From Achromobacter marplatensis (GTDB lineage Bacteria > Pseudomonadota > Gammaproteobacteria > Burkholderiales > Burkholderiaceae_B), in assembly GCF_002209535.1 (NCBI RefSeq), contig NZ_NJIG01000007.1, forward strand, positions 124,001 through 188,000: a DNA stretch of 64,000 nucleotides. The letters run 5' to 3'. Position numbers and translations under genes: made by a program. Each line of letters begins with the position of its first letter. Position 1 is the stretch's first letter. Under the pieces are notes generated by a model that saw only the letters and a list, made by a program, of their open reading frames with translations, did no database searches and was not told where the DNA came from. Below, piece by piece: positions 45,247 to 55,847 of the stretch.

Positions 45247-45936
45247 CTACCAACCCAGGCGCTTCAGGCCTTCTGCGGTCGCTTCGCCGTCCGGGCGGAC
45301 GAACAAGGCGCCGCGGGGGTCCATGAACACCTGGTATTTCGCGCCATCGAACAGCGGCATGTAGGCCCCGCTTCCAAATTGGACATCGACAAAGGGGAAC
45401 CAGTTCGGAAAACTTTTCTTCAAGGACCCCAGGTCGGGGGCCGGCCAGTCATCCAGCGCATGGACCGAGCGGGTCGCCGACGCCTCGCGCGCCGTATCGC
45501 TATAGCGTCCTGACAAGCGCTCCAGACGGTACAGCGGCGGCACGCCGGCCATCAGCGCGGGCAGTTTCCAGCGCACGACCCGGGCGTCGATCTGCCACTG
45601 GTCGCCGTACAGCACGTATTGCTTGGGGCTGATGCCCGGCGCCGTGGCCGTGACCTGGAACTGGCCTTCGGCCTGCTGGCGCACCTCGATGCGGGCCACG
45701 GATTCGTCCGTGGTCAGGCGGAAGAACTGGACCAGCGACAGCGCCAGCAACCCCGACACGCATCCCAGCAACACCAGCATCAGGCCGAACAGGCGCCGCA
45801 CCGGCCGGAACTGGAACATCTTGCGGCCGCGTTCGTCGCGGGGGCCGCCCCGGCCCAGCAGCATGGCCAGGCCCGGCAGCAGGACGACGACGGCGCCCAG
45901 AAGGATCCAGACGAAGGGAGCGATACCGTTGATCAA
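45247..45936 (-). CDS. Conserved hypothetical membrane protein
   Basis: 229 residues. Two N-terminal hydrophobic helices (about 7-27 and 48-72) are followed by a soluble, probably periplasmic domain rich in aromatic residues (YVLYGDQWQIDARVVRWKLP, ending LFVRPDGEATAEGLKRLGW). No known domain recognised. Sometimes labelled a multidrug-transporter-associated protein in relatives, which the sequence does not support. Confidence 0.7.
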   Translation of the reverse strand: MINGIAPFVWILLGAVVVLLPGLAMLLGRGGPRDERGRKMFQFRPVRRLFGLMLVLLGCVSGLLALSLVQFFRLTTDESVARIEVRQQAEGQFQVTATAPGISPKQYVLYGDQWQIDARVVRWKLPALMAGVPPLYRLERLSGRYSDTAREASATRSVHALDDWPAPDLGSLKKSFPNWFPFVDVQFGSGAYMPLFDGAKYQVFMDPRGALFVRPDGEATAEGLKRLGW

Positions 45937-46035
45937 ATCAGGCGTTCCTATTCAAGGAAACCGCGGGTCCCAGCCCGGCGCGCGCAGGGCGCCACGAGCC
46001 TGCCGCGGCAGGCTCCCCAGTATAGAAGCGCGTTT

Positions 46036-46902
46036 TCAGGCTGCCGGTTTTCCAAGCCGTTCGACGTGAAACCGGATGTGATCCTCGATATAGGTCGAGA
46101 TGAAGTAGTAGCCATGGTCGTAACCGGCCTGGCGGCGCAGTGTCAGCGGCTGATCGGCGGCGGCGCAGGCCGCCTCGAATACGTCGGGATACAACTGCTC
46201 GGCCAGGAATTGGTCTGATTCGCCTTGGTCGATCAGGATGCCGTCGGGGAAGGGGCGGGTCAGACCGCGCATCAGGGCCGACGCGTCGTACGCGGCCCAG
46301 TCCTGGACGTTCTCGCCCAGATAGGCGCCGAACGCTTTCTTGCCCCACGGGCACAGGCTGGGCGCGGCAATGGGTGCAAACGCCGACACCGAACGGAACT
46401 TGCCGGGGTTGCGCAGCGCCAGCACCAGCGCGCCGTGGCCGCCCATGGAGTGGCCGAAAATGCCTGTGCGCGACGCGTCGCCGGGCAGGGCGCCGCCGGT
46501 GACGATGCCATGCAGTTCGTCAGTGACGTAGCTGTACATGCGGTAGTGGTCGCGCCAGGCGGGCGTGGTGGCGTCCACGTAGAAACCGGCGCCCGTGCCC
46601 AGATCCCAGCTTTCGTCTTCGCCGGGCACATTCGCGCCGCGCGGGCTGGTGTCGGGCGCAACCAGCATGACGCCCAGTTCGGCCGCCAAGCGCTGGGCGC
46701 CCGCCTTGATCATGAAGGTCTCTTCCGTGCAGGTCAGCCCCGCCAGATAGAACAGCACCGGCACCGGGCCATGCTCGGCTTGCGGCGGCACGTAGACCGA
46801 AAAACGCATGGGCAGGCCGATGGCGGCGGAGTCATGGCGGTAGTAGCGCTGCGTGCCGCCAAAGCACCGATGTTGGGAAATGAGTTCCAAGGCCACAGGC
46901 AT
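46036..46902 (-). CDS. fghA: S-formylglutathione hydrolase
   Basis: 288 residues from ATG 46902 (GGAGA seven bases upstream); the longer frame upstream runs into the intergenic region. Alpha/beta hydrolase of the esterase D family: AGLTCTEETFMIKAGAQRLA, nucleophile GHSMGGHGAL and the histidine motif GYDHGYYFI. Hydrolyses S-formylglutathione to formate and glutathione, the second step of glutathione-dependent formaldehyde detoxification. The usual partner, an S-(hydroxymethyl)glutathione dehydrogenase, is not in the window. Confidence 0.94.
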   Translation of the reverse strand: MPVALELISQHRCFGGTQRYYRHDSAAIGLPMRFSVYVPPQAEHGPVPVLFYLAGLTCTEETFMIKAGAQRLAAELGVMLVAPDTSPRGANVPGEDESWDLGTGAGFYVDATTPAWRDHYRMYSYVTDELHGIVTGGALPGDASRTGIFGHSMGGHGALVLALRNPGKFRSVSAFAPIAAPSLCPWGKKAFGAYLGENVQDWAAYDASALMRGLTRPFPDGILIDQGESDQFLAEQLYPDVFEAACAAADQPLTLRRQAGYDHGYYFISTYIEDHIRFHVERLGKPAA

Positions 46903-47134
46903 GGATTTTCTCCGGTCAGGGGGTGAAAAAAACGTCTGCGGGTTAGGGTATATCCACGGTACGACGTTCCGTCGCCAAATGTTAACCTGCCCCTCATACG
47001 GGCCCGGCGGTAAAAAAAGAAACGATTCCGTGCCCATATTGTGATCACGGGACTTGACCAGCGCCCACCGTGGCACTATTTATATACCGTGAGCGAAGAC
47101 AACCCGTTCTTCCAGATACGCAAGCCCTGACACT

Positions 47135-47893
47135 ATGGCCCGTCTGCCCCGTCTGTACGCCCCCGGGCTGCCCCAACTGGTGCAGGCCAACTTCATTTCG
47201 CCGCTGGCCGCGCCATCGCAGCCCGCGCCCGCCGATATCCTGAACCAACTGGCCACGTGGCTGGGCGAATCCGCCCAACGCCATCGGGTCTCGGTTCACG
47301 GCTGGCTGCTTGCCAACGACCGCATCCTGCTGCTGGCCACACCGGCCGACGAAGAAGGCCTGCCCAGGCTGATGCAGACGCTGGGCCGCAATCTGGCGGC
47401 GCGCTTGCGCGGCGGCCGGGTGTTCGCGGGCCGATACCGATCCGCGCTGCTGGAACCTGGTGCCTGGGTCTTGCCCGCGCTGGTCTGGCTGGAAACCTAC
47501 CCGGTGCGCAGCGGCGCCTCGCAAGATCCCGATTCGTGGCCCTGGTCCTCGGCGGCCAGCCACACCGGCAATACGACGGCGGCGCCCGCGCAGTGGCAAT
47601 CTGATCACGCCGATTACTGGGCGTGCGGCAATACGCCGTTCGATCGCCAAGCCAATTACCGCAAACGCCTGCAGGACGGCTTGTCGCGCGAGGAAACGCA
47701 GCGCATCGATCAAGCCGTTTCGGGCCAATGGGCGCTGGGCGGCGCAAGCTTCATCGCAAGCCTCGCCCATACGGCCAGCCGGCGCGTCGCACCCGGCCAG
47801 CGTGGCCGGCCGCGCAAGAAGCCGGCTGCCCCGGCGGACGCCGAGTCCGGCTCCGCCGCCCCGCCGACATCCACGCCGACCACAACCTCCTGA
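47135..47893 (+). CDS. RAYT-derived protein without catalytic histidines, with C-terminal AT-hook
   Basis: 252 residues. The fold pattern follows REP-associated tyrosine transposases (Y1 family): VHGWLLANDRILLLATP at the beta-strand where active proteins have NHVH, then LMQTLGRNLAARLRGGRVFA, GRYRSALL, the region aligned with YIELNPVR reading LETYPVRSG, and PWSSAASH. Both HUH histidines are replaced (D62 and I64), so nuclease activity is improbable. A Lys/Arg-Pro tail near residues 223-229 contains GRPRKKP, a canonical AT-hook core. I infer a domesticated DNA-binding protein. It lies upstream of gltB and has its own terminator. Confidence 0.75.
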   Translation: MARLPRLYAPGLPQLVQANFISPLAAPSQPAPADILNQLATWLGESAQRHRVSVHGWLLANDRILLLATPADEEGLPRLMQTLGRNLAARLRGGRVFAGRYRSALLEPGAWVLPALVWLETYPVRSGASQDPDSWPWSSAASHTGNTTAAPAQWQSDHADYWACGNTPFDRQANYRKRLQDGLSREETQRIDQAVSGQWALGGASFIASLAHTASRRVAPGQRGRPRKKPAAPADAESGSAAPPTSTPTTTS

Positions 47894-47900
47894 CAACCGA

Positions 47901-47927
47901 CCCGCCTTTATGGCGGGTTTTCTTTTT
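47901..47927 (+). terminator. Intrinsic terminator after the RAYT-derived gene
   Basis: Stem CCCGCC/GGCGGG (47901-47906, 47912-47917), loop TTTAT, followed by TTTTCTTTTT. Clear Rho-independent terminator isolating the gene from gltB. Confidence 0.88.
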
Positions 47928-48276
47928 GGCGGAGTTCTTTCCGGCAGCCTCTTTCGGCGCCGCCGGGGCGAGCCTGTGCATTTTTCGCCACATCACGCGG
48001 TTGATATTTCGCAGCTGAACACCCTATTTAAATGGGGACGTATAAAGCGAAAATTGGGGATTACACCAGGTCCGACGGCAAGGGGCCAGACACCCCGCCG
48101 TGGCAAGCCAATAATGGCGCGGCCGTTGTTATGTCCCTATATTTATGCCCTATGATGGAGCATAGATATAAATAGGGTCATACCCTATTTGTTCTTATTG
48201 CACCCTACTTGCAGCGGGGGTATTGTCCGTCTCCTGCACTGCAACATTACGACGCAGGCCCACTGCGGAGCGCGCC
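47928..48276. promoter_or_regulatory. gltB upstream region with repeated CCCTATTT-type motifs
   Basis: About 350 bp containing a perfect 9-bp inverted repeat, AAATAGGGT, CAT, ACCCTATTT (48170-48178, 48182-48190). A related near-palindrome, CCCTATTTAAATGGGG, lies at 48022-48037, and further partial copies occur (CCCTATATTTAT from 48135, ACCCTACTT from 48202). The pattern suggests several sites for one regulator of gltBD. The regulator is not known. Confidence 0.5.
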
Positions 48277-51200
48277 ATGCCCCAAATTACCCCGATCGAA
48301 TCCTGTCCCACCGCCAAGGCGACCCCCATCGATGCCAGCCGCATCGGTCTGCCTTCGGCCCAGGGCCTGTACCACCCCAAGAATGAGCATGACGCCTGCG
48401 GCGTCGGTTTTGTTGCGCACATCAAGGGCAAGAAAAGCCACGCGATCATCCAGCAAGGCCTGAAGATCCTGGAAAACCTGGACCACCGCGGCGCGGTCGG
48501 CGCAGACAAGCTGATGGGCGACGGCGCGGGCATCCTGATCCAGATCCCGGACACGCTCTACCGTGACGAACTGAGCCAGCAAGGCATCATCCTGCCGCCT
48601 CCGGGCGAGTACGGCGTGGCCATGGTGTTCCTGCCCAAGGAAACCGCCTCGCGCCTGGCGTGCGAACAGGAACTGGAACGTTCCGTGCGTGCCGAAGGCC
48701 AGGTCGTCCTGGGCTGGCGCAATGTTCCGGTGGACGTCGACATGCCCATGTCGCCCACCGTGCGCGACTGCGAACCCGTCATCCGCCAACTGTTCATCGG
48801 CCGTGGCGCCGACGTGATGGTGCCCGACGCGCTGGAACGCAAGCTGTACGTGATCCGCAAGACCGCCAGCCACGCCATCCAGGCCATGCATCTGGCCCAC
48901 GGCAAGGAATACTTCGTGCCGTCGGCCTCGGTGCGCACCGTGGTCTACAAGGGCCTGCTGCTGGCCGACCAGGTGGGCCGCTACTACCGCGACCTGGCCG
49001 ACACCCGCACGGTGTCCGCCCTGGCGCTGGTACACCAGCGCTTCTCGACCAACACGTTCCCCGCCTGGCCGCTGGCCCACCCGTACCGCATGATCGCCCA
49101 CAACGGCGAAATCAACACGGTCAAGGGCAACTTCAACTGGCTGCGCGCCCGTGAAGGCATGATGCAGTCGGCCGTGCTGGGCGACGACCTGAAGAAGCTG
49201 TACCCCATCGTCTACGAAGGCCAGTCCGACACCGCCACGTTCGACAACTGCCTGGAACTGCTGGTGAATTCGGGTTATTCACTGGCCCACGCCATGATGA
49301 TGATGATCCCGGAAGCCTGGGAACAGCACACGCAGATGGACGAGTCGCGCCGCGCATTCTACGAGTACCACGCCGCCATGATGGAGCCGTGGGACGGCCC
49401 CGCCGCCGTCGCGTTCACCGATGGCCGCCAGATCGGCGCCACGCTGGACCGCAACGGCCTGCGTCCCGCCCGCTACCTGGTCACCGATGACGACATGGTC
49501 ATCCTGGCCTCGGAAGCCGGCACGCTGTCGATCCCCGAGAACCGCATCGTCAAGAAGTGGCGCCTGCAGCCGGGCAAGATGTTCCTGATCGACCTGGAAC
49601 AGGGCCGTATCATCGACGACGCCGAGATCAAGTTGCAGCTGGCCAACAGCCGCCCGTACCGCCAGTGGATCGAACGCCTGCAGATCAAGCTGGAATCGCT
49701 GCCGGCGCCGCGCCAGGTCGCCGTTGCCACGCAGTCGTCCGTGTCGCTGCTGGATCGCCAGCAGGCCTTCGGCTGGACCCAGGAAGACTACAAGTTCATC
49801 CTGGAACCCATGGCCTCGACCGGCGAGGAAGTCATCGGCTCGATGGGCAACGACGCCCCGCTGGCCGTGCTGTCGGACCGCGCCAAGCCGTTCTACAACT
49901 ACTTCCGCCAGTTGTTCGCCCAGGTCACGAACCCGCCGATCGACCCCATCCGCGAACAGCTGGTGATGTCGCTGGTGTCGTTCATCGGCCCCAAGCCCAA
50001 CCTGCTGGACATCAACAACGTCAACCCGCCGCTGCGCCTGGAAGTGTCCCAGCCGGTGCTGGACTTCGCCGCCATGGCGCAGATCCGCGACATCGAGCAG
50101 GTCACGGGCAAGAAGTTCCGCAGCTTTGAACTGGACATCACGTACCCCGCCGCCTGGGGCCCCGAGGGCATCGAAGCCCGCGTGGCCGCGCTGTGCGCGC
50201 GCGCCGTCGATGCGGTGCAAAGCGGCTACAACATTCTGATCGTGTCGGACCGCCTGGTCGACAGCGAGCGCGTGGCCATCCCCGCGCTGCTGGCAACCTC
50301 CGCCGTCCACCAGCACTTGATCCGCGCCGGCCTGCGCACCAACACCGGCCTGGTCGTGGAGACCGGTTCGGCACGCGAAGTGCACCACTTCGCGCTGCTG
50401 GGCGGCTACGGCGCCGAAGCCATTCACCCCTACCTGGCGCTGGAATCGCTGGGCAAGATGAATGACCCCGAAAAGGCCGTGAAGAACTTCATCAAGGCCA
50501 TCGGCAAGGGCTTGAACAAGGTCATGTCCAAGATGGGCATCTCGACCTACATGTCCTACACCGGCGCGCAGATCTTCGAAGCCGTGGGCCTGCAAAGCGG
50601 CCTGGTGAACAAGTACTTCACCGGCACCTCGTCCAACATCGAAGGCATCGGCATCTTCCAGGTGGCCGAAGAAGCGCTGCGCCAGCACCGCGCGGCGTTC
50701 AGCACCGACCCGGTGCTGGCCAACGACCTGGACGCCGGCGGCGAATACGCCTACCGCGTGCGGGGCGAAGAACACATGTGGACGCCGGATTCCATCGCCA
50801 AGCTGCAGCACGCCTCGCGCGCCAACAACTACCGCACGTATAAGGAATACGCGCAGATCATCAACGACCAGAGCCGTCGCCACATGACCTTGCGCGGCCT
50901 GTTCGAGTTCCGCTTCGACCCGTCGCGCGCCATCCCGCTGGACGACGTCGAATCGGCCAAGGACATCGTCAAGCGCTTTGCCACCGGCGCCATGTCGCTG
51001 GGTTCGATCTCGACCGAAGCGCACTCGGTGCTGGCCGTGGCCATGAACCGCATCGGCGGCAAATCCAACACCGGCGAAGGCGGCGAAGACGAGCTGCGCT
51101 ACCGCGCCGAAATGCGCGAAGGCAAGAGCACCATCAAGGACGGCGACACGCTGGCCTCGCTGCTGGGTTCCGACCGCATCGAAGCCGACGTCGTGCTGAA

Positions 51201-53016
51201 GAAGGGCGACTCGCTGCGCTCGAAGATCAAGCAGGTGGCGTCGGGCCGTTTCGGCGTGACCGCCGAGTACCTGTCGTCGGCCGACCAGATCCAGATCAAG
51301 ATGGCGCAAGGCGCCAAGCCCGGCGAAGGCGGCCAGTTGCCCGGCCACAAGGTGTCGGAATACATCGCCAAGCTGCGCTATTCGGTGCCGGGCGTGGGCC
51401 TGATTTCGCCCCCGCCGCACCATGACATCTACTCGATCGAAGACTTGGCCCAGCTGATCCACGATCTGAAGAACGTGAATTCCAAGGCCTCGGTGTCGGT
51501 CAAGCTCGTGTCCGAAGTGGGCGTGGGCACGGTCGCCGCCGGTGTCGCCAAGGCCAAGGCCGACCACGTCGTGATCGCCGGCCATGACGGCGGCACGGGC
51601 GCGTCTCCGGTGTCGTCCATCAAGCACGTGGGCACGCCGTGGGAACTGGGCCTGGCCGAAACGCAGCAGACGCTGGTGCTGAACCGCCTGCGCAGCCGCA
51701 TCCGCGTGCAGGCCGACGGCCAGATGAAGACCGGCCGCGACGTCGTCATCGGCGCGCTGCTGGGCGCCGACGAATTCGGCTTCGCGACCGCCCCGCTGGT
51801 CGTCGAAGGCTGCATCATGATGCGCAAGTGCCACCTGAACACCTGCCCGGTGGGCGTGGCCACGCAAGACCCGGTCCTGCGCAAGAAATTCCAGGGCAAG
51901 CCCGAGCACGTCGTGAACTTCTTCTTCTTCATCGCCGAAGAAGTCCGCGAAATCATGGCCCAGCTGGGCATCCGCAAGTTCGACGACCTGATCGGCCGCG
52001 CCGATCTGCTGGACATGCGTTCGGGCGTCGAGCACTGGAAGGCGCAAGGGCTGGACTTCGCCCGCGTGTTCCATCAAACGCAGTCGGATGCCGACGTGCG
52101 CCAGACCGAAGAGCAGGACCACGGCCTGGCCGGCGCGCTGGACCACCAGTTGATCGACCGCAGCCGCCCCGCGTTGGAACGCGGCGAAAAGGTGTCGTTC
52201 ATCGTGCCGGTGCGCAACCGCAACCGCACGATCGGCGCCATGCTGTCGGGCGCCGTGGCTTCGCGCTACGGCCATGACGGCTTGCCGGACGACACCATCC
52301 ACATCCAGTGCAACGGCACCGCCGGCCAAAGCTTCGGCGCGTTCCTGGCGCACGGCATCACGATGGACCTGGTGGGCGAAGGCAACGACTACGTCGGCAA
52401 GGGCCTGTCCGGCGGCCGCATCATCGTGCGCTCGCCCAACGACTTCCGCGGCTTCGGCCCCGACCACATCATTGCCGGCAACACCGTGCTGTATGGCGCG
52501 CTGGCAGGCGAAGCGTTCTTCAATGGCGTGGCCGGCGAACGTTTCGCGGTGCGTAACTCGGGCGCCGCGACGGTCGTGGAAGGCACGGGCGACCACGGCT
52601 GCGAGTACATGACGGGCGGCACGGTCGTGGTGCTGGGCGCGACGGGCCGCAACTTCGCGGCCGGCATGTCGGGCGGCGTGGCGTATGTGTGGGATCCGGA
52701 ACGCACGCTCAAGCACCGCGTCAACCTGTCGATGGTGGAACTGGAAGGCGTGGCACCGCATGCGGAACAGCAGGCGGGCAACAACATCGACATCTGGCAC
52801 AGCGCGCAGCGCGGTGGCGAACGCGAGACGGATGAAACCATCCTGCGCCGCCTGGTGGAAGACCACTTCCGCTACACCGGCAGCTACCGCGCCCGCGAGA
52901 TCCTGGGCGACTGGGAAGCCTCGCGCGGCAAATTCGTAAAGGTCATGCCGACGGACTACCGTCGCGCATTGGGTGAAATGTGGCGTGCAGCCAACCAGCA
53001 ACAACTGGCTGCGTGA
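48277..53016 (+). CDS. gltB: Glutamate synthase (NADPH) large subunit
   Basis: 1579 residues from ATG 48277; the open frame reaches a TTG 18 codons earlier. The class II glutamine amidotransferase domain begins at Cys41 in [11 protein letters not shown], following a 40-residue propeptide that must be cleaved. Central FMN-binding synthase domain with [19 protein letters not shown] and CPVGVATQ, giving the C-x5-C-x4-C ligands of the 3Fe-4S cluster. A C-terminal beta-helix GXGXG domain follows. Converts 2-oxoglutarate and glutamine to two glutamates with GltD. Eight bases separate it from gltD. Confidence 0.98.
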   Translation: MPQITPIESCPTAKATPIDASRIGLPSAQGLYHPKNEHDACGVGFVAHIKGKKSHAIIQQGLKILENLDHRGAVGADKLMGDGAGILIQIPDTLYRDELSQQGIILPPPGEYGVAMVFLPKETASRLACEQELERSVRAEGQVVLGWRNVPVDVDMPMSPTVRDCEPVIRQLFIGRGADVMVPDALERKLYVIRKTASHAIQAMHLAHGKEYFVPSASVRTVVYKGLLLADQVGRYYRDLADTRTVSALALVHQRFSTNTFPAWPLAHPYRMIAHNGEINTVKGNFNWLRAREGMMQSAVLGDDLKKLYPIVYEGQSDTATFDNCLELLVNSGYSLAHAMMMMIPEAWEQHTQMDESRRAFYEYHAAMMEPWDGPAAVAFTDGRQIGATLDRNGLRPARYLVTDDDMVILASEAGTLSIPENRIVKKWRLQPGKMFLIDLEQGRIIDDAEIKLQLANSRPYRQWIERLQIKLESLPAPRQVAVATQSSVSLLDRQQAFGWTQEDYKFILEPMASTGEEVIGSMGNDAPLAVLSDRAKPFYNYFRQLFAQVTNPPIDPIREQLVMSLVSFIGPKPNLLDINNVNPPLRLEVSQPVLDFAAMAQIRDIEQVTGKKFRSFELDITYPAAWGPEGIEARVAALCARAVDAVQSGYNILIVSDRLVDSERVAIPALLATSAVHQHLIRAGLRTNTGLVVETGSAREVHHFALLGGYGAEAIHPYLALESLGKMNDPEKAVKNFIKAIGKGLNKVMSKMGISTYMSYTGAQIFEAVGLQSGLVNKYFTGTSSNIEGIGIFQVAEEALRQHRAAFSTDPVLANDLDAGGEYAYRVRGEEHMWTPDSIAKLQHASRANNYRTYKEYAQIINDQSRRHMTLRGLFEFRFDPSRAIPLDDVESAKDIVKRFATGAMSLGSISTEAHSVLAVAMNRIGGKSNTGEGGEDELRYRAEMREGKSTIKDGDTLASLLGSDRIEADVVLKKGDSLRSKIKQVASGRFGVTAEYLSSADQIQIKMAQGAKPGEGGQLPGHKVSEYIAKLRYSVPGVGLISPPPHHDIYSIEDLAQLIHDLKNVNSKASVSVKLVSEVGVGTVAAGVAKAKADHVVIAGHDGGTGASPVSSIKHVGTPWELGLAETQQTLVLNRLRSRIRVQADGQMKTGRDVVIGALLGADEFGFATAPLVVEGCIMMRKCHLNTCPVGVATQDPVLRKKFQGKPEHVVNFFFFIAEEVREIMAQLGIRKFDDLIGRADLLDMRSGVEHWKAQGLDFARVFHQTQSDADVRQTEEQDHGLAGALDHQLIDRSRPALERGEKVSFIVPVRNRNRTIGAMLSGAVASRYGHDGLPDDTIHIQCNGTAGQSFGAFLAHGITMDLVGEGNDYVGKGLSGGRIIVRSPNDFRGFGPDHIIAGNTVLYGALAGEAFFNGVAGERFAVRNSGAATVVEGTGDHGCEYMTGGTVVVLGATGRNFAAGMSGGVAYVWDPERTLKHRVNLSMVELEGVAPHAEQQAGNNIDIWHSAQRGGERETDETILRRLVEDHFRYTGSYRAREILGDWEASRGKFVKVMPTDYRRALGEMWRAANQQQLAA

Positions 53017-53024
53017 GGGATACC

Positions 53025-54491
53025 ATGGGAAAGATTACCGGCTTTATGGAATTTCAGCGTCTGCAGGAGGCCTCCGAGGCCCCGCAGAAGCGGCTGAAGA
53101 ACTGGCGCGAATTCGTGCTGCACCTGACCGATGACCAGGCCAAGCAGCAAGCCGCGCGCTGCATGGACTGCGGCATCCCGTTCTGCAACAACGGCTGCCC
53201 GGTCAACAACATCATCCCGGACTGGAATGACCTGGTGTACAAGCAGGACTGGCGCCGCGCGCTGGACGTGCTGCACTCCACCAACAACTTCCCCGAGTTC
53301 ACCGGCCGCATCTGCCCGGCGCCGTGTGAGGCCGCCTGTACCTTGAACATCAACAGCGACGCTGTCGGCATCAAGTCCATCGAACACGCGATCATCGACA
53401 AGGGTTGGGCCGAAGGCTGGGTCGCCCCGCTGGTGCCGGCCAAGAAGACGGGCAAGAAGGTCGCGGTCGTGGGCTCCGGCCCCGCCGGCATGGCGTGCGC
53501 GCAGCAACTGGCGCGCGCCGGCCACTCCGTGACGCTGTTCGAAAAGAGCGACCGCATCGGCGGCCTGCTGCGCTACGGCATCCCGGACTTCAAGCTGGAA
53601 AAGCACCAGATCGACCGCCGCATTTCGCAGATGGAAGCCGAGGGCGTGGAATTCGCGCCGTCGACCTACATCGGCAACCCGAAGGACCCCGTGGCCGATG
53701 GCCTGACGGTGCGCACGCCGGATTCGCTGAAGGCGGAATTCGACGCGATCGTCATGACGGGCGGTTCCGAGACCCCGCGCGACCTGCCGGTGCCGGGCCG
53801 CGAACTGTCGGGCGTGTACTACGCGATGGACTTCCTGCGCCAGCAGAACAAGGCCGTTGCCGGCGACCGCCTGACCGACCAGACGCTTGCGAAGGGCAAG
53901 CACGTGGTCGTGATCGGCGGCGGCGATACGGGTTCCGACTGCGTGGGCACGAGCAACCGGCACGGCGCGGCTTCGGTCACGCAATTCGAACTGATGCCTC
54001 AGCCGCCCGAATCCGAAAACAAGACCATGACGTGGCCGTACTGGCCGCTGAAGATGCGTACGTCGTCCTCGCACGAAGAAGGCTGCGACCGCGACTGGTC
54101 CGTGACCACCAAGCTGCTCAAGGGCAGCAACGGCAAGGTCGAAAAGCTGGTCGGCGCCCGCGTCGAATGGTTCAAGGACGACGCCACCGGCCAGATGAAG
54201 ATGCGCGAAGTCGAAGGCTCGGAGTTCGAGATCAAGGCTGACCTCGTGCTGCTGGCCATGGGCTTCGTATCGCCGGTGCAGACGGTGCTGGACGCTTTCG
54301 GCGTGGACCGCGACGCGCGCGGCAACGTGCGCGCCAACACCGACGACTACCGCACCAACGTTGAAAAGGTGTTTGCCGCGGGCGACATGCGCCGGGGCCA
54401 GTCGCTGGTGGTTTGGGCCATCCGCGAAGGCCGCCAGTGCGCGCGTTCGGTGGATGCCTACCTGATGGGCGCGAGCGAACTGCCGCGCTGA
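53025..54491 (+). CDS. gltD: Glutamate synthase (NADPH) small subunit
   Basis: 488 residues from ATG 53025, eight bases past the gltB stop (GAGGGA site). The N-terminal ferredoxin-like region has [18 protein letters not shown] and [12 protein letters not shown] for two 4Fe-4S clusters. FAD domain with [16 protein letters not shown] and an NADPH domain with [13 protein letters not shown]. Passes electrons from NADPH to GltB. Confidence 0.97.
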   Translation: MGKITGFMEFQRLQEASEAPQKRLKNWREFVLHLTDDQAKQQAARCMDCGIPFCNNGCPVNNIIPDWNDLVYKQDWRRALDVLHSTNNFPEFTGRICPAPCEAACTLNINSDAVGIKSIEHAIIDKGWAEGWVAPLVPAKKTGKKVAVVGSGPAGMACAQQLARAGHSVTLFEKSDRIGGLLRYGIPDFKLEKHQIDRRISQMEAEGVEFAPSTYIGNPKDPVADGLTVRTPDSLKAEFDAIVMTGGSETPRDLPVPGRELSGVYYAMDFLRQQNKAVAGDRLTDQTLAKGKHVVVIGGGDTGSDCVGTSNRHGAASVTQFELMPQPPESENKTMTWPYWPLKMRTSSSHEEGCDRDWSVTTKLLKGSNGKVEKLVGARVEWFKDDATGQMKMREVEGSEFEIKADLVLLAMGFVSPVQTVLDAFGVDRDARGNVRANTDDYRTNVEKVFAAGDMRRGQSLVVWAIREGRQCARSVDAYLMGASELPR

Positions 54492-54514
54492 TCCTTTTCT
54501 TCTGAAAAGCCCCG

Positions 54515-54551
54515 TTCGCCGCCTTCGCGCCCCCCGCGCCAAGGCGGCGAA
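54515..54551 (+). terminator. Stem-loop after gltD
   Basis: Perfect 11-bp stem TTCGCCGCCTT/AAGGCGGCGAA (54515-54525, 54541-54551) with a 15-nt C-rich loop, 24 bp past the gltD stop. No U-tract follows, so it is probably a Rho-assisted or processed 3' end. Confidence 0.45.
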
Positions 54552-54615
54552 TGCATTCAGGCTGGCGACATTCGCGTTTCCGTAAGATGCGCCATCGCCC
54601 CCTCCCTTGCCCGCC

Positions 54616-55188
54616 ATGTCCTCCGACGCCGCCACCGCTCCGCCCACCTTGCCGCAGATCTTCCTGGCATTCACCAAAGTCGGCCTGACGAGTTTCGGCG
54701 GGGGCTTGAGCGGCTGGATGATGCGGGAATTCGTGCAGCAGCGGCGCTGGATGTCGGAATCCGATTTCCTGTCCGGGCTGGCCCTGGCGCAGTCCTTTCC
54801 CGGCGTGAACGTGGTGAACCTGGCCATCTGGATCGGCTTCCGGCTGCGCGGCGGGCCCGGCGCCTTGCTGGGCGGCCTGGGCATCACCGTGGCGCCCATG
54901 CTGGTGGCGATTGCGCTGGCGGCGCTGTTCGCCAGCATGGCGCAGTCGCACGGCCTGCACGTGGCGATGGCCGGGGTGGCCGCCGCTGCGGTGGGCGTAT
55001 CGCTGCAGACGGGCTTGCGCGCCGCGCGGCGGGCCTTGATCGGACGGGTGCCCGCCGCCATCATGCTCTGCACCTTCATCGCCATCTTTCTGTTGCGCCT
55101 GCCGCTGCTGTGGGTGGTGGGCGTGATGGCGCCGTTGTCGATCTTCATTGCGTACACGCGCATCCGCCGGCAGGAGCCGCGCAAATGA
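54616..55188 (+). CDS. Chromate transporter family, first half-size protein
   Basis: 190 residues from ATG 54616. CHR domain with FLAFTKVGLTSFGGGLSGWM and SGLALAQSFPGVNVVNLAIW, six or so membrane helices. Short-chain ChrA proteins occur as pairs of single-CHR subunits. It overlaps the second half by four bases (ATGA). Proposed role: chromate/sulfate export; the physiological substrate may differ. Confidence 0.88.
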   Translation: MSSDAATAPPTLPQIFLAFTKVGLTSFGGGLSGWMMREFVQQRRWMSESDFLSGLALAQSFPGVNVVNLAIWIGFRLRGGPGALLGGLGITVAPMLVAIALAALFASMAQSHGLHVAMAGVAAAAVGVSLQTGLRAARRALIGRVPAAIMLCTFIAIFLLRLPLLWVVGVMAPLSIFIAYTRIRRQEPRK

Positions 55189-55712
55189 ACCTGGCGACGC
55201 TGCACGACCTGTTCGCGGTGTTCACGCCGCTGTCGTTCCTGACCGTGGGCGGTGGCCAGAGCATCCTGCCGGACATCCATCGCCAGGCGGTGGACAGCTA
55301 TGGCTGGATCAACGATGCGCAGTTCCTGGACTACTTCGCGCTGTCGCGCATCACGCCCGGACCGGCATCGCTGCTGGTGACCCTGATAGGCTGGCACGTG
55401 GGAGGCTGGGCCGGCGCGATCGTGGCATCGATCGCCATCTTCCTGCCGTGCTCGCTGCTGATCTACGCGCTGGCGCGGGTCTGGGCGCGCTACCGGCATA
55501 CCGCCTGCATCCGTTCCATCGAAGCCGGGCTGGTGCCGGTGGCCGCCGGCATGATCCTGGCCTCGTCATGCACGATCCTGCGCGCAGCCGAGGGCGGCGC
55601 GTGGGCCTGGGCCGTGGCGGCCGCCTCCACCGCGGCGCTGGTCTATACGCGCATCAGCCCTTTCATCATGCTGGGCCTGGGCGCCGGCGTTTTTTTGTTG
55701 GCGCTTGCATAG
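55185..55712 (+). CDS. Chromate transporter family, second half-size protein
   Basis: 175 residues from ATG 55185, translationally coupled to the first half. Second CHR domain with FTPLSFLTVGGGQSILPDIH and ALSRITPGPASLLVTLIGWH, opposite membrane topology expected. The two half proteins form one heterodimeric transporter. Confidence 0.88.
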   Translation: MNLATLHDLFAVFTPLSFLTVGGGQSILPDIHRQAVDSYGWINDAQFLDYFALSRITPGPASLLVTLIGWHVGGWAGAIVASIAIFLPCSLLIYALARVWARYRHTACIRSIEAGLVPVAAGMILASSCTILRAAEGGAWAWAVAAASTAALVYTRISPFIMLGLGAGVFLLALA

Positions 55713-55847
55713 GATCTGTCTGCTTCCTGTTGCCGGTCCGCCACGGCGACTCCCGCATCTTTTCACGGTTTGACACATATCAACCGGGCCCTGCGCCAGG
55801 TTTGAGAACCTGTGGTCTCACCCTCATGGAAAGATCGGAGAAGAAAA

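Noticed and set aside
49279-53004. Very long antisense open frame (1241 codons) opposite gltB; similar ones opposite the antiporter (40183-42825) and glmS (20625-22637)
   Set aside because: These are GC-rich shadow frames with His/Arg/Ala-rich nonsense composition, opposite clearly identified genes.
54616-55712. chrA broken by a frameshift
   Set aside because: The two parts are separate, coupled CHR-domain genes (ATGA overlap), a known two-subunit arrangement.
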